The notes: generated from the sequence alone by a model not told the origin. A stretch of 64,000 nucleotides of DNA from Streptomyces sp. NRRL F-5126 (GCF_000721265.1 NZ_JOFZ01000012.1:434001-498000); one strand, 5' to 3'; shown: positions 52,865-62,309, numbered from the stretch's first letter. Translations and numbers: made by a program.

Positions 52865-53443
52865 CTACTCGGCCGGGGCGGCCGTGCGCAGCGGTGCGAG
52901 CGCCGAGGCGAACCGGACGAGTTCGTCGAGCATGGTCTTGGCGGCGGAGTCCATCACGTCGTTCGGTGTGAGTTCGTCCCCGTTGACGAACTGTCCTACG
53001 AAGGGGATCGACACGGCCTCGGGAAGCGGTGTCATCTTCAGGGTGGTGACGACCTGCTTGATCATCTGGGCAGCGCGCGTGCCCGCGGAGACGCCCCCGT
53101 AGCTGACCAGCCCGACCGGCTTGTACTGCCACTCCCCGTGGAGGTAGTCGATCGCGTTCTTGAGTTCGGCGTTGTAGCCGAAGTTGTACTCGGGCATGAC
53201 GAACACGAAGGCATCGGCTTCGCTGATCTTCGCGCTCCAGTCGCGGGTGTGCTGGTGCGTGTACTGGCCCAGTCGCGGGTGGTTCGGCTCGTTCATGAAC
53301 GGCAGGTTCCACGCGGCCAGGTCGACGAGTTCGACCTCGGTGCAGCCGCCGTGACGCACGGCGACGTCCTCGACCCAGCCGCCGACGGCGGGGCCGACGC
53401 GGCCGGGCCGGGTGCTGGCCACGATTATCTCGAGCTTCGTCAT
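52865..53443 (-). CDS. NADPH-dependent FMN reductase family protein
   Basis: A 192-residue flavodoxin-fold reductase. The FMN phosphate loop is ASTRPGRVG (9-17) and the isoalloxazine segment is MPEYNFGYNAELKNAIDYL, whose PEYN is the family hallmark; GGVSAGTRA follows. It can supply reduced flavin to a two-component oxygenase or reduce quinones. ATG 53443 is preceded by AGAGGGG. It is divergent from the FAH-family gene. No oxygenase partner is intact in this window; the flavin monooxygenase remnant at 46745-47450 is of a self-sufficient type. Confidence 0.9.
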   Translation of the reverse strand: MTKLEIIVASTRPGRVGPAVGGWVEDVAVRHGGCTEVELVDLAAWNLPFMNEPNHPRLGQYTHQHTRDWSAKISEADAFVFVMPEYNFGYNAELKNAIDYLHGEWQYKPVGLVSYGGVSAGTRAAQMIKQVVTTLKMTPLPEAVSIPFVGQFVNGDELTPNDVMDSAAKTMLDELVRFASALAPLRTAAPAE

Positions 53444-53560
53444 GTTTGTACCCCTCTTGGGTCCCGGATGCGCACGGACACTCGCGTATGCGGCAGGCCT
53501 GTGGAGTCCGCCACGCAGTGTGACGAGCAGACTAGCGTAAAAACGAGAAAGTAAAAAATA

Positions 53561-53577
53561 ATCGTTAATCTGTTGCG
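53561..53577. promoter_or_regulatory. Shared regulatory motif upstream of the FAH operon
   Basis: ATCGTTAATCTGTTGCG here differs at one base from ATCGTTAATCTATTGCG at 63117-63133 upstream of the intact acetoacetyl-CoA synthetase gene. It lies in a very AT-rich stretch (53535-53577) for this genome, 65 bp before the FAH start. Only the left half of the inverted repeat found at 63116-63142 is kept here. Confidence 0.65.
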
Positions 53578-53641
53578 CTGGCGCTACTCCAAGGTCGAGG
53601 CTGGGCACAGACACCGAACGCGAGACACACAGGAGACGCAC

Positions 53642-54502
53642 ATGCGGGTGGCGAACCTCAACGGGCGACTGGCTCTCAAGGACTCCGGTGGCTACGTGGA
53701 TGTCGAGGTCGCGAGCGAGGGCCGTTTCGGATCCGATCCGCAGGAAGCCTTCGCCCGCTGGGACGATCTCACCGCCTGGGCCCAGGAGACGGGCGCGAGC
53801 CGCGTCGCGGACAAGGCACGTGTGCGGACCGGTACGGAAGCCGTCTGGGGACCTCCTGTGCCCCGCCCGTCACAGATTTTCGCGATCGGCCTCAACTACC
53901 GCGATCATGTGGCCGAATCGGGCTTCCGGATCCCCGAGGAGCCGGCTGTCTTCACGAAGTTCGCCACATCGCTGACCGGGCACGGGGCAGCGGTGGCATT
54001 GCCGGATGGCATGGTGGACTGGGAAGCTGAACTGGTCGCTGTCATCGGCCGCCACTGCGACCACGCGACCAGGGAGACCGCCTGGTCCTACGTGGCCGGG
54101 CTGACCGTCGGACAGGATCTGTCCGAACGGCGGCTGCAGCTGGCGGGGCCGGCGCCGCAGTTCTCCCTCGGCAAGTCCTACCCCGGTTTCGGGCCCGTAG
54201 GTCCCGAGCTGGTCAGCATCGACGAGTTCACCGACCCCGGCGATCTGGAACTTGGCTGCATGCTCGAAGGCGGCGAGGTCCTGCAGAAGGGCCGCACCTC
54301 CAGCATGATCTTCGGCGTGCCCGAGCTGGTGGCACGGCTGTCGGCGGTGTGCCCCCTGCTGCCCGGAGACCTGATCTTCACCGGCACCCCGGCCGGTGTC
54401 GGAATGGGGCGCAGTCCGCAGAGGTCCCTGGCCCCTGGCGACGTGCTCGTCACGTGGATCGAGGGAATCGGCACGCTGCGCAACCCGATGGTCGCTGCCT
54501 GA
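53642..54502 (+). CDS. Fumarylacetoacetate hydrolase family protein
   Basis: A 286-residue FAH-fold enzyme. Markers are IFAIGLNYRDHV (79-90), PAVFTKF, and the metal ligands Glu128, Glu130 (DWEAELV) and Asp159 (VGQDLSER), followed by FGVPELVARLS and FTGTPAGVGMG. Members hydrolyse or decarboxylate ring-cleavage products, for example 2-hydroxyhepta-2,4-diene-1,7-dioate or acylpyruvates. ATG 53642 has AGGAG seven bases upstream. First gene of the operon with the VOC dioxygenase and the broken synthetase gene, so it likely handles the ring-fission product. Confidence 0.92.
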   Translation: MRVANLNGRLALKDSGGYVDVEVASEGRFGSDPQEAFARWDDLTAWAQETGASRVADKARVRTGTEAVWGPPVPRPSQIFAIGLNYRDHVAESGFRIPEEPAVFTKFATSLTGHGAAVALPDGMVDWEAELVAVIGRHCDHATRETAWSYVAGLTVGQDLSERRLQLAGPAPQFSLGKSYPGFGPVGPELVSIDEFTDPGDLELGCMLEGGEVLQKGRTSSMIFGVPELVARLSAVCPLLPGDLIFTGTPAGVGMGRSPQRSLAPGDVLVTWIEGIGTLRNPMVAA

Positions 54503-54546
54503 CCCGCGCCCAGGAATCCCACACCGATTCGGAAGGAGCCGTATCC

Positions 54547-55506
54547 ATGTCATTGCATCGCCTGACCCAGGTCGTCATGGGCGTGCCCGACGTCGAGCGG
54601 ACGGCCGCGTACTACAGAGAGTTCGGTCTGACGCCCGGCGCCGAGCCCGCTCCCACCGCGCCGCGCTCCCGGCCGTCCCCTGTGCTGTCGACCGTGGACG
54701 GCGGTGAACAGCTTCGCATCGTGCACTCGGCACGCCGGCGTCTGGTCGAACTCGGTGTCGGCGCGGACCACCCCGACGACCTCGACCGCGTCGCCTCCGC
54801 GCTGATGAGGCTGGGAGTGCCGATCGAGCGCACCCCCACCGCCGTGTCGGCCGTCGACCTGGGCACCGAGGTCCTGGTCCGCGTGGAAATCGCCCCGCGC
54901 TACGAGCAGCGGCCCGCCCGGCTGCCCGCCTACAACGTGCCGGGCGTGGACGGGCGTCTGCAGGAGCGTGCCCCGGGCATCCTGCGTGAGGGGCCGGTCC
55001 GGCCGCGCAAGCTCGGGCACGTGGTCCTGGGCTCCACCGACCATGAGGCGTCGCAGCGATTCTTCGAGCAGGGCATCGGCTTCAAGGTGAGCGACTCCGT
55101 GAAGGACCAGGGGGCGTTCATGCGCTGTTCCAGCGACCATCACAACGTGCTGGTGCACCAGGCCCCTGTCGCGTTTTTGCACCACACGTCCTGGCAGGTC
55201 GACGACGTCGACGAGATCGGGCGAGGCGCGACCGCCATGCTGGCGGCCGACCCCGACCGGCACACCTGGGGTCTTGGACGCCACTACATCGGCTCCAACT
55301 TCTTCTGGTACCTCAAGGACCCGGCGGGCAACTTCTCCGAGTACTACTCCGACCTCGACTGCATCGTCGACGACGCGCTGTGGAAGCCGGGCGTCTTCGA
55401 GGGCGTCCAGTCGCTGTACGCGTGGGGGCCTCCCATGCCGCCGTCGTTCCTGGCACCCGACGACCTGGCCGCGCTGATGACCGGCGCACACAGCCCGCAG
55501 GGATGA
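54547..55506 (+). CDS. VOC-superfamily extradiol dioxygenase-like protein
   Basis: A 319-residue two-domain protein of the type I extradiol dioxygenase fold. Iron ligands fit His158 (KLGHVVLGS), His213 (FLHHTSWQVDD; His212 is the alternative) and Glu265 (GNFSEYYSD). The DPAGNFSEYY block is typical. Such enzymes cut catechol rings next to the hydroxyls with O2. It follows the FAH gene by 44 bp with AAGGAG before ATG 54547. Its stop overlaps the start of the disrupted synthetase gene as ATGA. The exact catechol is unknown. Confidence 0.88.
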   Translation: MSLHRLTQVVMGVPDVERTAAYYREFGLTPGAEPAPTAPRSRPSPVLSTVDGGEQLRIVHSARRRLVELGVGADHPDDLDRVASALMRLGVPIERTPTAVSAVDLGTEVLVRVEIAPRYEQRPARLPAYNVPGVDGRLQERAPGILREGPVRPRKLGHVVLGSTDHEASQRFFEQGIGFKVSDSVKDQGAFMRCSSDHHNVLVHQAPVAFLHHTSWQVDDVDEIGRGATAMLAADPDRHTWGLGRHYIGSNFFWYLKDPAGNFSEYYSDLDCIVDDALWKPGVFEGVQSLYAWGPPMPPSFLAPDDLAALMTGAHSPQG

Positions 55507-57255
55507 GGAAGGCCGTGTCCCATCCCCCGCGGGCGGCCGCGGAACAGGTGGAGCCGATCTGGCGCCCCGCGCCGTCCCCCGACCGCAAGCCGCGCATCAC
55601 CGAGTTCGCCGAGTTCGTTGCCAGGAAGACCGGCACCGCCCATCCCGACTACCAGTCACTGTGGAAGTGGTCGACCGAGGACCTCGCCGGCTTCTGGGCG
55701 GCCGTCGCCGAGTTCTTCGACATCCGGACCACCGGTGCCCGGGGGCAGGTGCTGGACGACGCCCCCATGCCGGGGACCCGCTGGTTTCCCGGCGCCCGCC
55801 TCAACTACGCCGAACACGCCCTGCGCGCCCGGGACGGCATGCGGGAAGCCGTGATCTCCGTCGGCGAGGACGGCACCACGACCGTCACCACCTGGCAGGA
55901 GCTGCGCGACCAGGTCGGCGCCTTGTCCGGCTGGCTGCGCGAGCAGGGAGTCACCGCGGGAGACCGGGTGGTGGGCTACCTGCCCAACACCGTCCACGCC
56001 GTCGTCGCCTTCCTCGCCTCGGCCGGCATCGGCGCCATCTGGTCGGCCTGCGCCCAGGACTACGGCGCCTCGGGCGCGGCGGGGCGCTTCGCCCAGCTCG
56101 AACCCGTCGTGCTCGTCGCCGCCGACGGCTACCGCTGGAACGGCAAGGAGCACGACCGGCGGGCGGAGGTCGACGAGCTCCGCAGGGCTCTGCCGACGGT
56201 GCGCGTCACCGTGTCCGTACCCAACCTGGGGCTGCCGCTGCCCGACGAGGACCGCGCCGTCTCCTGGAGCCGGGCGACCGCCGGGCCCGCGGAGCCGTCG
56301 TTCGAGGAGCTGCCCTTCGACGCCCCGCTGTGGGTGCTGTTCTCCTCCGGCACGACCGGCACCCCCAAGGGCATCGTCCACGGCCACGGCGGCGTGCTCC
56401 TCGACCACCACAAGCTCCTGGGCCTCCACCTCGACCTGCGCCCGGGCGACCGCTTCCTCTGGCACACCACGACGAACTGGATGATGTGGAACATGGTCGT
56501 CTCGGGCCTGCTCGTGGGCGCGACCATCGTCCTCTACGACGGCAGCCCCACCCGTCAGCGGCTTCGCCGGCAGCGCCCCCACCACCCCCGTCTGGCCCGG
56601 CGAGATCTCGGCGCCCATGCTGGGTGTCGCCCTGAGCGCGTACGGAGCCGACGGGCATCCCTCCGGGCACGACACGGGGGAACTCGTCGTCACCCGCCCC
56701 ATGCCGTCGATGCCGCTGTACTTCTGGAACGACCCGGACGGCTCCCGCTACCGCGACGCCTACTTCGGCACGTATCCGGGAGTGTGGCGGCACGGCGACT
56801 GGATGACCCCCACTCCTCGCGGCAGTGTCATCGTCTCCGGCCGCTCCGACTCCACGCTCAACCGACACGGCGTCCGCCTGGGCAGCGCCGACATCTATGC
56901 CGCCCTCGACGACCTGCCCGGTGTCCTGGAGAGCCTCGTCATCGGCGCGGAACTGCCCGACGGCGGCTACTGGATGCCGCTGTTCGTCGTCATGGAGCCC
57001 GGACGCACCCTCACCGACGCGCTCCGGGCCGAGATCACCTCCGCGATCCGGACCAGGGCCTCGCCCCGCCATGTCCCCGACACGATCATCGCGGTGCCCG
57101 CTCTGCCCCACACCCGTACGGGCAAGAAGCTGGAGGTGCCCGTCAAGCGGCTGCTGCAAGGAGCTCCCCCGCACCAGGTAGCGGGCCGCGAAGCTGTCGA
57201 CGACCCCGCGGCCCTGGAGTACTTCACCCGTTTCGCTCCGACCCCGACCACCTGA
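55503..57255 (+). pseudogene. Disrupted acetoacetyl-CoA synthetase
   Basis: From ATG 55503 a synthetase frame runs through LFSSGTTGTPKGIVHGHGG and WHTTTNWMMWNM to IVLYDGSPT near 56553. The usual following 70-90 residues, including the GGTD motif, are missing. The sequence resumes in a different frame with FAGSAPTTPVWPGEISAPML near 56570 and continues through PMPSMPLYFWNDPDG, GRSDSTLNRHGVRLG and TGKKLEVPVKRLL to 57255. The deletion plus frameshift removes part of the adenylating site, so the protein cannot work. Its frame overlaps the VOC stop, showing it was once the third gene of the operon. An intact paralogue begins at 63190. Confidence 0.88.
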
Positions 57256-57405
57256 TCGGGCCACCGGGCCCGGCCGTCCGCTCCCCCGAGCAGGTGTGCG
57301 GCGCTCTTGCCCTGTCCTCCCGGGCGCCGCACACCGTCTTCCCGCGGACCTCCCCGGAGTTCCGCCGACCGCACCGACGATGAACCGACCGAAGGGAATT
57401 CGACC

Positions 57406-57822
57406 ATGACCAACCCCACGGCCCCCGAGCAGCAACCTCTCAGCTGGAACGCCCTTCGTGACTTGTCCGAGCAGAAGGGCCTGCTGGCCAAGCAGCTCTT
57501 CGCCGTGATCTCCACTCCCACGGCCGGATTCGGCCCGATCACCGCCAACCTCGACCCCCACCTCGCCTACCAGGCCAAGCTCGAAGAGGAGGGGGTGATG
57601 TTCGCCGCCGGCCCGCTGTCCTCCACGGACGGCTCCAGGTGGGACGGTGCAGGGCTGTTCGTCTACCGTGCCCCGTCGCTGGCGGCCGCGATCGCATTGG
57701 CGGAGCAGGACCCGATGCACGCGAGCGGTGCACGCAGCTTCGAGGTCCGGGCGTGGATGCTGAACGAGGGCTCCCTTTCGGTCCGTGTCCGCTACTCGCG
57801 CGGTGATCTCCACCTGGAGTGA
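57406..57822 (+). CDS. YciI-like protein
   Basis: A 138-residue protein of the YciI/muconolactone-isomerase-like ferredoxin fold. The core pattern is QLFAVISTP, then LDPHLAYQAKLEEEGVMFAAGPL and AIALAEQDPMHASGARSFEVRAW. The middle one begins LDPHLAYQAKLEEEG. Conserved His and Asp in HLAYQ and AEQDPMH fit the family. Relatives in catabolic clusters act as dehydrochlorinases or lactone isomerases. ATG 57406 has GAAGGG nine bases upstream. It follows the broken synthetase gene and is convergent with the amidohydrolase gene. Confidence 0.78.
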   Translation: MTNPTAPEQQPLSWNALRDLSEQKGLLAKQLFAVISTPTAGFGPITANLDPHLAYQAKLEEEGVMFAAGPLSSTDGSRWDGAGLFVYRAPSLAAAIALAEQDPMHASGARSFEVRAWMLNEGSLSVRVRYSRGDLHLE

Positions 57823-57848
57823 GGCCGTCCCCGGCCCGGCCGAGCCGG

Positions 57849-58877
57849 TCAGCGTTGCGCCGGGGGCCGATCGGTGAGCCGCGGGATCAGGCGCTGGGCA
57901 TTGGCGGTGGTCAGGCGGCGCCAGTTGGTTCCCTCGACCGGATCGGGTGCGGTGTCGAACGAGGCGGTGTGCTGTGCGGCAGCGTGGGCAGGCGTCCAGC
58001 AGTAGTCGCTGCCGTACAGCACCCGTTCCGGGTCCGCCAGGCTCATCAGGGCGGGGACCTGCCGGGGAAAGGGCGTGCCGGCGGTGTCGTAGTACAGCCG
58101 GCGCAGGGCCGCGAGTGCGTCGGGCCCCTGCGATCCGTCGTCCGCCGGGAACAACTGCGTGACCAGGTTGACGCGGTCGGCCAGCACCGGCAGGGCCCCT
58201 CCGCAGTGCGGCACGACGACCTTCAGGTTCGGGTACCTGGCCAGGGTGCCGGCGAGAAGCAGGTCGGTGACCGTACGGGCCGTGTCGAAGATGAACTCGA
58301 TCATCGGGCGGGGGCGGCCGAGAGCGGACTGCTCCCAGCAGACCGGTGAGGTGGGGTGCAGGAACACCACCGCGTTGCGCCGGTCGAGTTCGGCGAAGAC
58401 CGGCTCCAGCACGGGGTTGCCGAGGTAGACGCCCTGAGTGTTCGTCATCAGGATCACACCGTCGGCACCGAGGGTGTCGTAGGCGTAGTCGATCTCCGCC
58501 AGTGCGCCCTCGACGTCAGGCAGCGGCAGGCTGGCGAACAGCCCGAACCGCCGCGGATGAGCCCGCACCACCCCGGCACCGAACTCGTTGACCTCACGGG
58601 CCAGATCGCGTGCCGCCCGGTCGTCGCCGAAGTGGACACCGGGCGAGGACGTCGAGAGCATCGCGGTGGCGATCCCACTGCGGTCCATCAGCTCAAGGTG
58701 CGCCTCCGCGCTCCAGGCGGGCCAGTGGGGGATGCCGTCGGGAAACTCCCGGCCGGCGGCCCGTGCCTTGGCGACGTACGAATCGGTGAGGAAGTGGGCG
58801 TGGACGTCGATCATGCCGGGCGCACCGGGAACTGCCGCGGGCTCAGGTGCCCCGGTGGCGGAGGGATCGGAATTCAT
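57849..58877 (-). CDS. ACMSD-like metal-dependent amidohydrolase/decarboxylase
   Basis: A 342-residue TIM-barrel protein of amidohydrolase_2. Metal and catalytic residues are His26 and His28 (DVHAHF), His174 (FLHPTSP), His224 (VPHCGG) and Asp291 (YGSDYCWTP). This set matches aminocarboxymuconate-semialdehyde and resorcylate decarboxylases, which remove CO2 from aromatic acids or ring-fission products. ATG 58877 has AGGAG upstream. It is divergent from an AraC gene 127 bp away. Confidence 0.9.
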   Translation of the reverse strand: MNSDPSATGAPEPAAVPGAPGMIDVHAHFLTDSYVAKARAAGREFPDGIPHWPAWSAEAHLELMDRSGIATAMLSTSSPGVHFGDDRAARDLAREVNEFGAGVVRAHPRRFGLFASLPLPDVEGALAEIDYAYDTLGADGVILMTNTQGVYLGNPVLEPVFAELDRRNAVVFLHPTSPVCWEQSALGRPRPMIEFIFDTARTVTDLLLAGTLARYPNLKVVVPHCGGALPVLADRVNLVTQLFPADDGSQGPDALAALRRLYYDTAGTPFPRQVPALMSLADPERVLYGSDYCWTPAHAAAQHTASFDTAPDPVEGTNWRRLTTANAQRLIPRLTDRPPAQR

Positions 58878-59004
58878 GGCACGTCTCCTGATTTCACAGT
58901 GAAAGGCCGCCCGGGGAACTTCGGCCCGGGTGCGTTCGCCCTTCAGGTTCTTTTGCCAACCTATCTCTTCGTTCTCCTGCCGGACTCATATATTCGGGCA
59001 TTCC

Positions 59005-59925
59005 ATGAATGAAAACGGTCATGCGCAGGCGTCCGCCGCACGGACTCCGTTTCCCCTCGTCCCCTTTTACGCCGGCACCGGTTTCCCACCGGGAGCCGAG
59101 GTGATCGACTTCCAGGAACTCCTCACCCGCGCCGGCCGCCATGGCGTCGATCTGGCCAGACCGATGCGACTGGAATTCCATTTGATAATCTGCGCACGGG
59201 CCGGAGATCTGGCGTGCTCCGTCGACTTCACCAACTGCACGGTGCACCCCGGGAGTTGGTTGTGGGTTCGGCCGGGGCAGGTGCTGCGCTTCCGTTCCCG
59301 ACCGGAAGCGTGCGAGGGCAGGCTGCTCGCTTTTCCAGCCGCCTTCCTGCCCCTCGGTCCCGAAGCGCTCGCCCACGACGGCGAGTGCGCCGCGCATCCG
59401 CTGATCACGCCGGGGCCCGAGCGCCATGCCGAACTGTCCCAATTCATGGACATGCTGCGGCGCGAGTACTCCGCCGTATCGGAATTTCCGGTGGCGGTCC
59501 GGCTGGAGCTGATGCGCGGCCTGGTCTCCGTCGTCGTCGTGCATCTTGCGCACCTGGCGGACTCGGGACGATCGCAGCCTGCCGGCAGCGAGGCATTCCA
59601 CCGCTTTCGCCGGGCCGTCGAGGAGGATTTCACGCGAACCCACCGGGTCGAGGACTTCACGGACCGGCTTGGCTACAGCGTACGAACGCTGACCCGGGCG
59701 ACGAAGGCGGCAGTCGGGGTCGGCGCGAAACGCTACATCGACGACCGGGTCCTGCTCGAAGCCCAGCGACTGCTGGTGCACACCGACCTGCCGCCGGGGA
59801 CGATCAGCGAGAGCGTCGGCTTCACCTACCCGTCCGTCTTCAACGGGTTCTTCCGGCAGCGGACCGGCATGACGCCCAGTGGGTTCCGCTCCGCCTCCCG
59901 CCTCTCACCCGGTGGCGACGGGTAG
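59005..59925 (+). CDS. AraC family transcriptional regulator
   Basis: A 306-residue protein with an N-terminal cupin-like sensor (about 15-130) and a C-terminal AraC DNA-binding domain (about 205-300). The domain shows VEDFTDRLGYSVRTLTRATKA and ISESVGFTYPSVFNGFFRQRTGMTPSGFR. The second starts ISESVGFTYPSVFNGFF. ATG 59005 has no strong ribosome site. It is divergent from the amidohydrolase gene and probably activates it or the ring-cleavage genes in response to an aromatic effector (inference). Confidence 0.9.
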   Translation: MNENGHAQASAARTPFPLVPFYAGTGFPPGAEVIDFQELLTRAGRHGVDLARPMRLEFHLIICARAGDLACSVDFTNCTVHPGSWLWVRPGQVLRFRSRPEACEGRLLAFPAAFLPLGPEALAHDGECAAHPLITPGPERHAELSQFMDMLRREYSAVSEFPVAVRLELMRGLVSVVVVHLAHLADSGRSQPAGSEAFHRFRRAVEEDFTRTHRVEDFTDRLGYSVRTLTRATKAAVGVGAKRYIDDRVLLEAQRLLVHTDLPPGTISESVGFTYPSVFNGFFRQRTGMTPSGFRSASRLSPGGDG

Positions 59926-59959
59926 CCGGAGCACCGCCGGGTAGCCGGAGCACCGCCGG
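59922..59959. repeat. 19-bp tandem duplication at the AraC stop
   Basis: GTAGCCGGAGCACCGCCGG is repeated exactly in tandem at 59922-59940 and 59941-59959, beginning at the TAG stop of the AraC gene. It fills most of the gap to the convergent hydrolase gene, and with GGCGG following it can fold as a small hairpin. Confidence 0.85.
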
Positions 59960-59973
59960 GAAGGCGGCGCGCG

Positions 59974-60768
59974 TCATTCGGCCGGCACGCCTGCCAGGAG
60001 CCGGGCGGTGCCTTCGGGCGACTCCACCGGGAAGTGGTGGCTGCCCAGGTCGATGAGCACGATCTTGAATCGGTCCCCGTAGCGGTCGATCGCCTCCTGA
60101 GCTGTCAGCTCTCGTATCGCGAACACCGTGATCGGCTGCTTCGTCTCGGCCAGTGCCGCGTCCATGTCCCACTCCACCAGCCCCTCGATCGAGCGCAGAC
60201 CGGCCGGCTGCCGCACCGCGGACATCTTCTCGAAGTAGGCGTCCTTCAGGGCCTCGTCGGTCCCGGCCGGCGAGCCGCCTTCGACCAGGCCGCGCACCCC
60301 CGCGGCGAAGTCCTCGCGGAACAGGCGCCTCATGCCCTCGGTCCGTTCCGCGCTCTGCGCCGGGAACAGGCCCATGTAGTGCAGCGCGTCCAGAGCCACG
60401 ACGCGGGAGACCGTGCCAGGAAGCAGCCGGCCGACCTCGACGGCGACCGCTCCACCGAGGGAGTGGCCGGCCACGATCGCCGTGTCCACCGCTTCGGCCT
60501 CCAGTACGGCGGCCACGTCCCGGGCGAATTCCTCGATCGTCCAGACGTCCCGCGTCGAACGCGACTCGCCGTGCTCGGCGAGGTCGATCGCGAGGACGCG
60601 TCGGCCGGCCGGCAGGTGGTCGGTGATCGCGTCGAAGTCGCCCCGGTTCAGGCCCCATCCGTGGATGAGCACGAGGGCAGGTCCCGTGCCCGGGCCGGTG
60701 GCCGTGTACCGGATCGTCGTGTGGCCTGCTCGCTGGACCTGAAGGTTCTTCCTGCTCTTGGTGGTCAT
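59974..60768 (-). CDS. Alpha/beta hydrolase
   Basis: A 264-residue hydrolase. The oxyanion segment is LIHGWGLNRGDFD, the nucleophile Ser103 (AGHSLGGA) and the catalytic His lies in GSHHFPVESPE near the end. It is related to BphD/MhpC-like C-C bond hydrolases and to simple esterases and cannot be placed further. ATG 60768 is preceded by AAGGAG. It reads in the same direction as the upstream MFS gene, with 64 bp between, so the two may form one unit in the catabolic island. Confidence 0.88.
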   Translation of the reverse strand: MTTKSRKNLQVQRAGHTTIRYTATGPGTGPALVLIHGWGLNRGDFDAITDHLPAGRRVLAIDLAEHGESRSTRDVWTIEEFARDVAAVLEAEAVDTAIVAGHSLGGAVAVEVGRLLPGTVSRVVALDALHYMGLFPAQSAERTEGMRRLFREDFAAGVRGLVEGGSPAGTDEALKDAYFEKMSAVRQPAGLRSIEGLVEWDMDAALAETKQPITVFAIRELTAQEAIDRYGDRFKIVLIDLGSHHFPVESPEGTARLLAGVPAE

Positions 60769-60832
60769 GTCGGACTCCTTGCCCGAGGTGGTGAGGGGCT
60801 GGACGGTTGGGCGCGGGGTGCTGCTCGGCGCT

Positions 60833-62131
60833 TCAGGCGCCCGGGGTGCCGTGTGCGGCTGCCGGGGCCGGGCCGCGCCTCTTCGCCTTCAGGCGCAGGA
60901 CGAGGGAGGAGAGCGTGATCACCACGATGGCCGGCGCGTAGATCTCGGTCGCCGTCCTCAGCCCCAGGGTGGTGGCGGCGATTCCGCCGAGCACGGCCGG
61001 CACGCTGTTACCCAGGTAGTTGATCACGTTCGCCAGGGCGAAGACGGCGCTGCGCTCTCCCGGCCTCGCGACACGGGCCAGGGTTCCGAAGGTCGCCAGG
61101 ACCGAAGCACCGAAGCCGAGGCCCGCGACCACAGTGCCGGCAGCAGCGAGCCAGGCGAGATCCTGCATCACTCCGGCGAGCGATATCAGAGTGCCGAGCC
61201 CGAGCACCGCGGACGAGGGCGCGAGCAACGACATGGCGGGCCGGGAACGGAGCAGGGTGATCGCGAGCGCCCCGGTGCCCGCCAGCAGCGTCACGACGAC
61301 GCCGCCGATGAGATGGCTGCGCAGTCCGAGCAGTTGGGCGGCGACGGAAGGGCCGAGCGAGAGGTACATGCCGGCGAGGGCCCATGCGGCCACCCCCGCG
61401 GGTATCAGTGGCACGAAGTCCGCGCGCAGGTACGCGGGCATCGCGACCCGCGGGCGCAGGGAGGCGGCAGCGCCTGGCCTGCGCGGCGACGTCTCGGGCG
61501 TGCGGGCGACGGCCACCGCCGCGGCCGCCATGGCGGCGAGCAGCAGCGCGTAGACCAGCCGGGTCGGCGCGGGGGCGAGCTCCACGAGCAGGCCACTGCC
61601 CAGGGCGCCGGCCGCGAGTCCGCCCAGCGGTGCGATGGAGGTGACGACCCCCGCCCGCCCGCGTGACGGCTCGAGATCGACGAGCATGGCGCTCAGGGTG
61701 GTCGTCGCCGCCCCCGTCGCGATGCCCTGGAGCACACGTGCGGCGGACAGGACGTACACGTTCCCGGCGACCAGGAACAGGAGCAGTGCGACTGCTTCCA
61801 GTGCGATCGCGGCGGCGAGCACCGGCCTGCGGCCGAGATGGTCCGACAGCGATCCCACGGTGAGCAGTGCCGCGAGCAGACCGAGCACGTAGAGGGCGAA
61901 GACCACGGTCAGCGCCCATGCGGCGAAGTGCCACTGCTGCTGGTAGACCGCGTAGAGCGGTGACGGCGCGCTGGACGCGGCCAGGAAGAGGATGAACACG
62001 GCGCCGACAGCGGCGAAGGCGCCCTTCCCCGGGCCGAGCCGCGAACCGCGGGCCGACAGTGTGTGCTGGGCACTCCCGCCGTCAGACTTCCAGGCCTCAC
62101 GGCCCCCGGAGGCACGGTAGCTGGTTGTCAT
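60833..62131 (-). CDS. MFS transporter
   Basis: A 432-residue protein with about 12 transmembrane helices after a 40-residue hydrophilic N-terminus. Motif A reads GSLSDHLGRRPVLAAAIALE and GIATGAATTTLSAMLVDLEP follows. In such clusters these proteins import aromatic acids or export inhibitory intermediates. ATG 62131 has AAGGGA eight bases upstream, inside the preceding small frame. The promoter region upstream holds several palindromes. Confidence 0.87.
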   Translation of the reverse strand: MTTSYRASGGREAWKSDGGSAQHTLSARGSRLGPGKGAFAAVGAVFILFLAASSAPSPLYAVYQQQWHFAAWALTVVFALYVLGLLAALLTVGSLSDHLGRRPVLAAAIALEAVALLLFLVAGNVYVLSAARVLQGIATGAATTTLSAMLVDLEPSRGRAGVVTSIAPLGGLAAGALGSGLLVELAPAPTRLVYALLLAAMAAAAVAVARTPETSPRRPGAAASLRPRVAMPAYLRADFVPLIPAGVAAWALAGMYLSLGPSVAAQLLGLRSHLIGGVVVTLLAGTGALAITLLRSRPAMSLLAPSSAVLGLGTLISLAGVMQDLAWLAAAGTVVAGLGFGASVLATFGTLARVARPGERSAVFALANVINYLGNSVPAVLGGIAATTLGLRTATEIYAPAIVVITLSSLVLRLKAKRRGPAPAAAHGTPGA

Positions 62132-62309
62132 CTGACGTTCCCTTCATAGCTTTGACGGTGATGTCACGCAGCAGGGCTCGTCCCATGAACACCGCGCGCG
62201 CCGGCGGGTGGGCCGCCGCGTCGCGCATGAGCACGCCGGAGGTGACGTCCAGGAGGTCGATGCCCGCGGAGGCCGGTTCCTCGGCGAACGCGAACATCGC
62301 AGTGATCAC
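62097..62309 (-). pseudogene. Possible remnant of an old-yellow-enzyme (NADH:flavin oxidoreductase) gene
   Basis: A 70-codon frame contains ASAGIDLLDVTSG, resembling the GVDLLDVSSG strand of OYE-family barrels, and then ARAVFMGRALLRDI, resembling their late ADxVxxGRxLLRDP motif. In a complete enzyme these are about 60-70 residues apart; here they are nearly fused, as after an internal deletion. There is no ribosome site before GTG 62309 and the end overlaps the MFS start. The similarity is short, so an unrelated small protein is possible. Confidence 0.4.
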
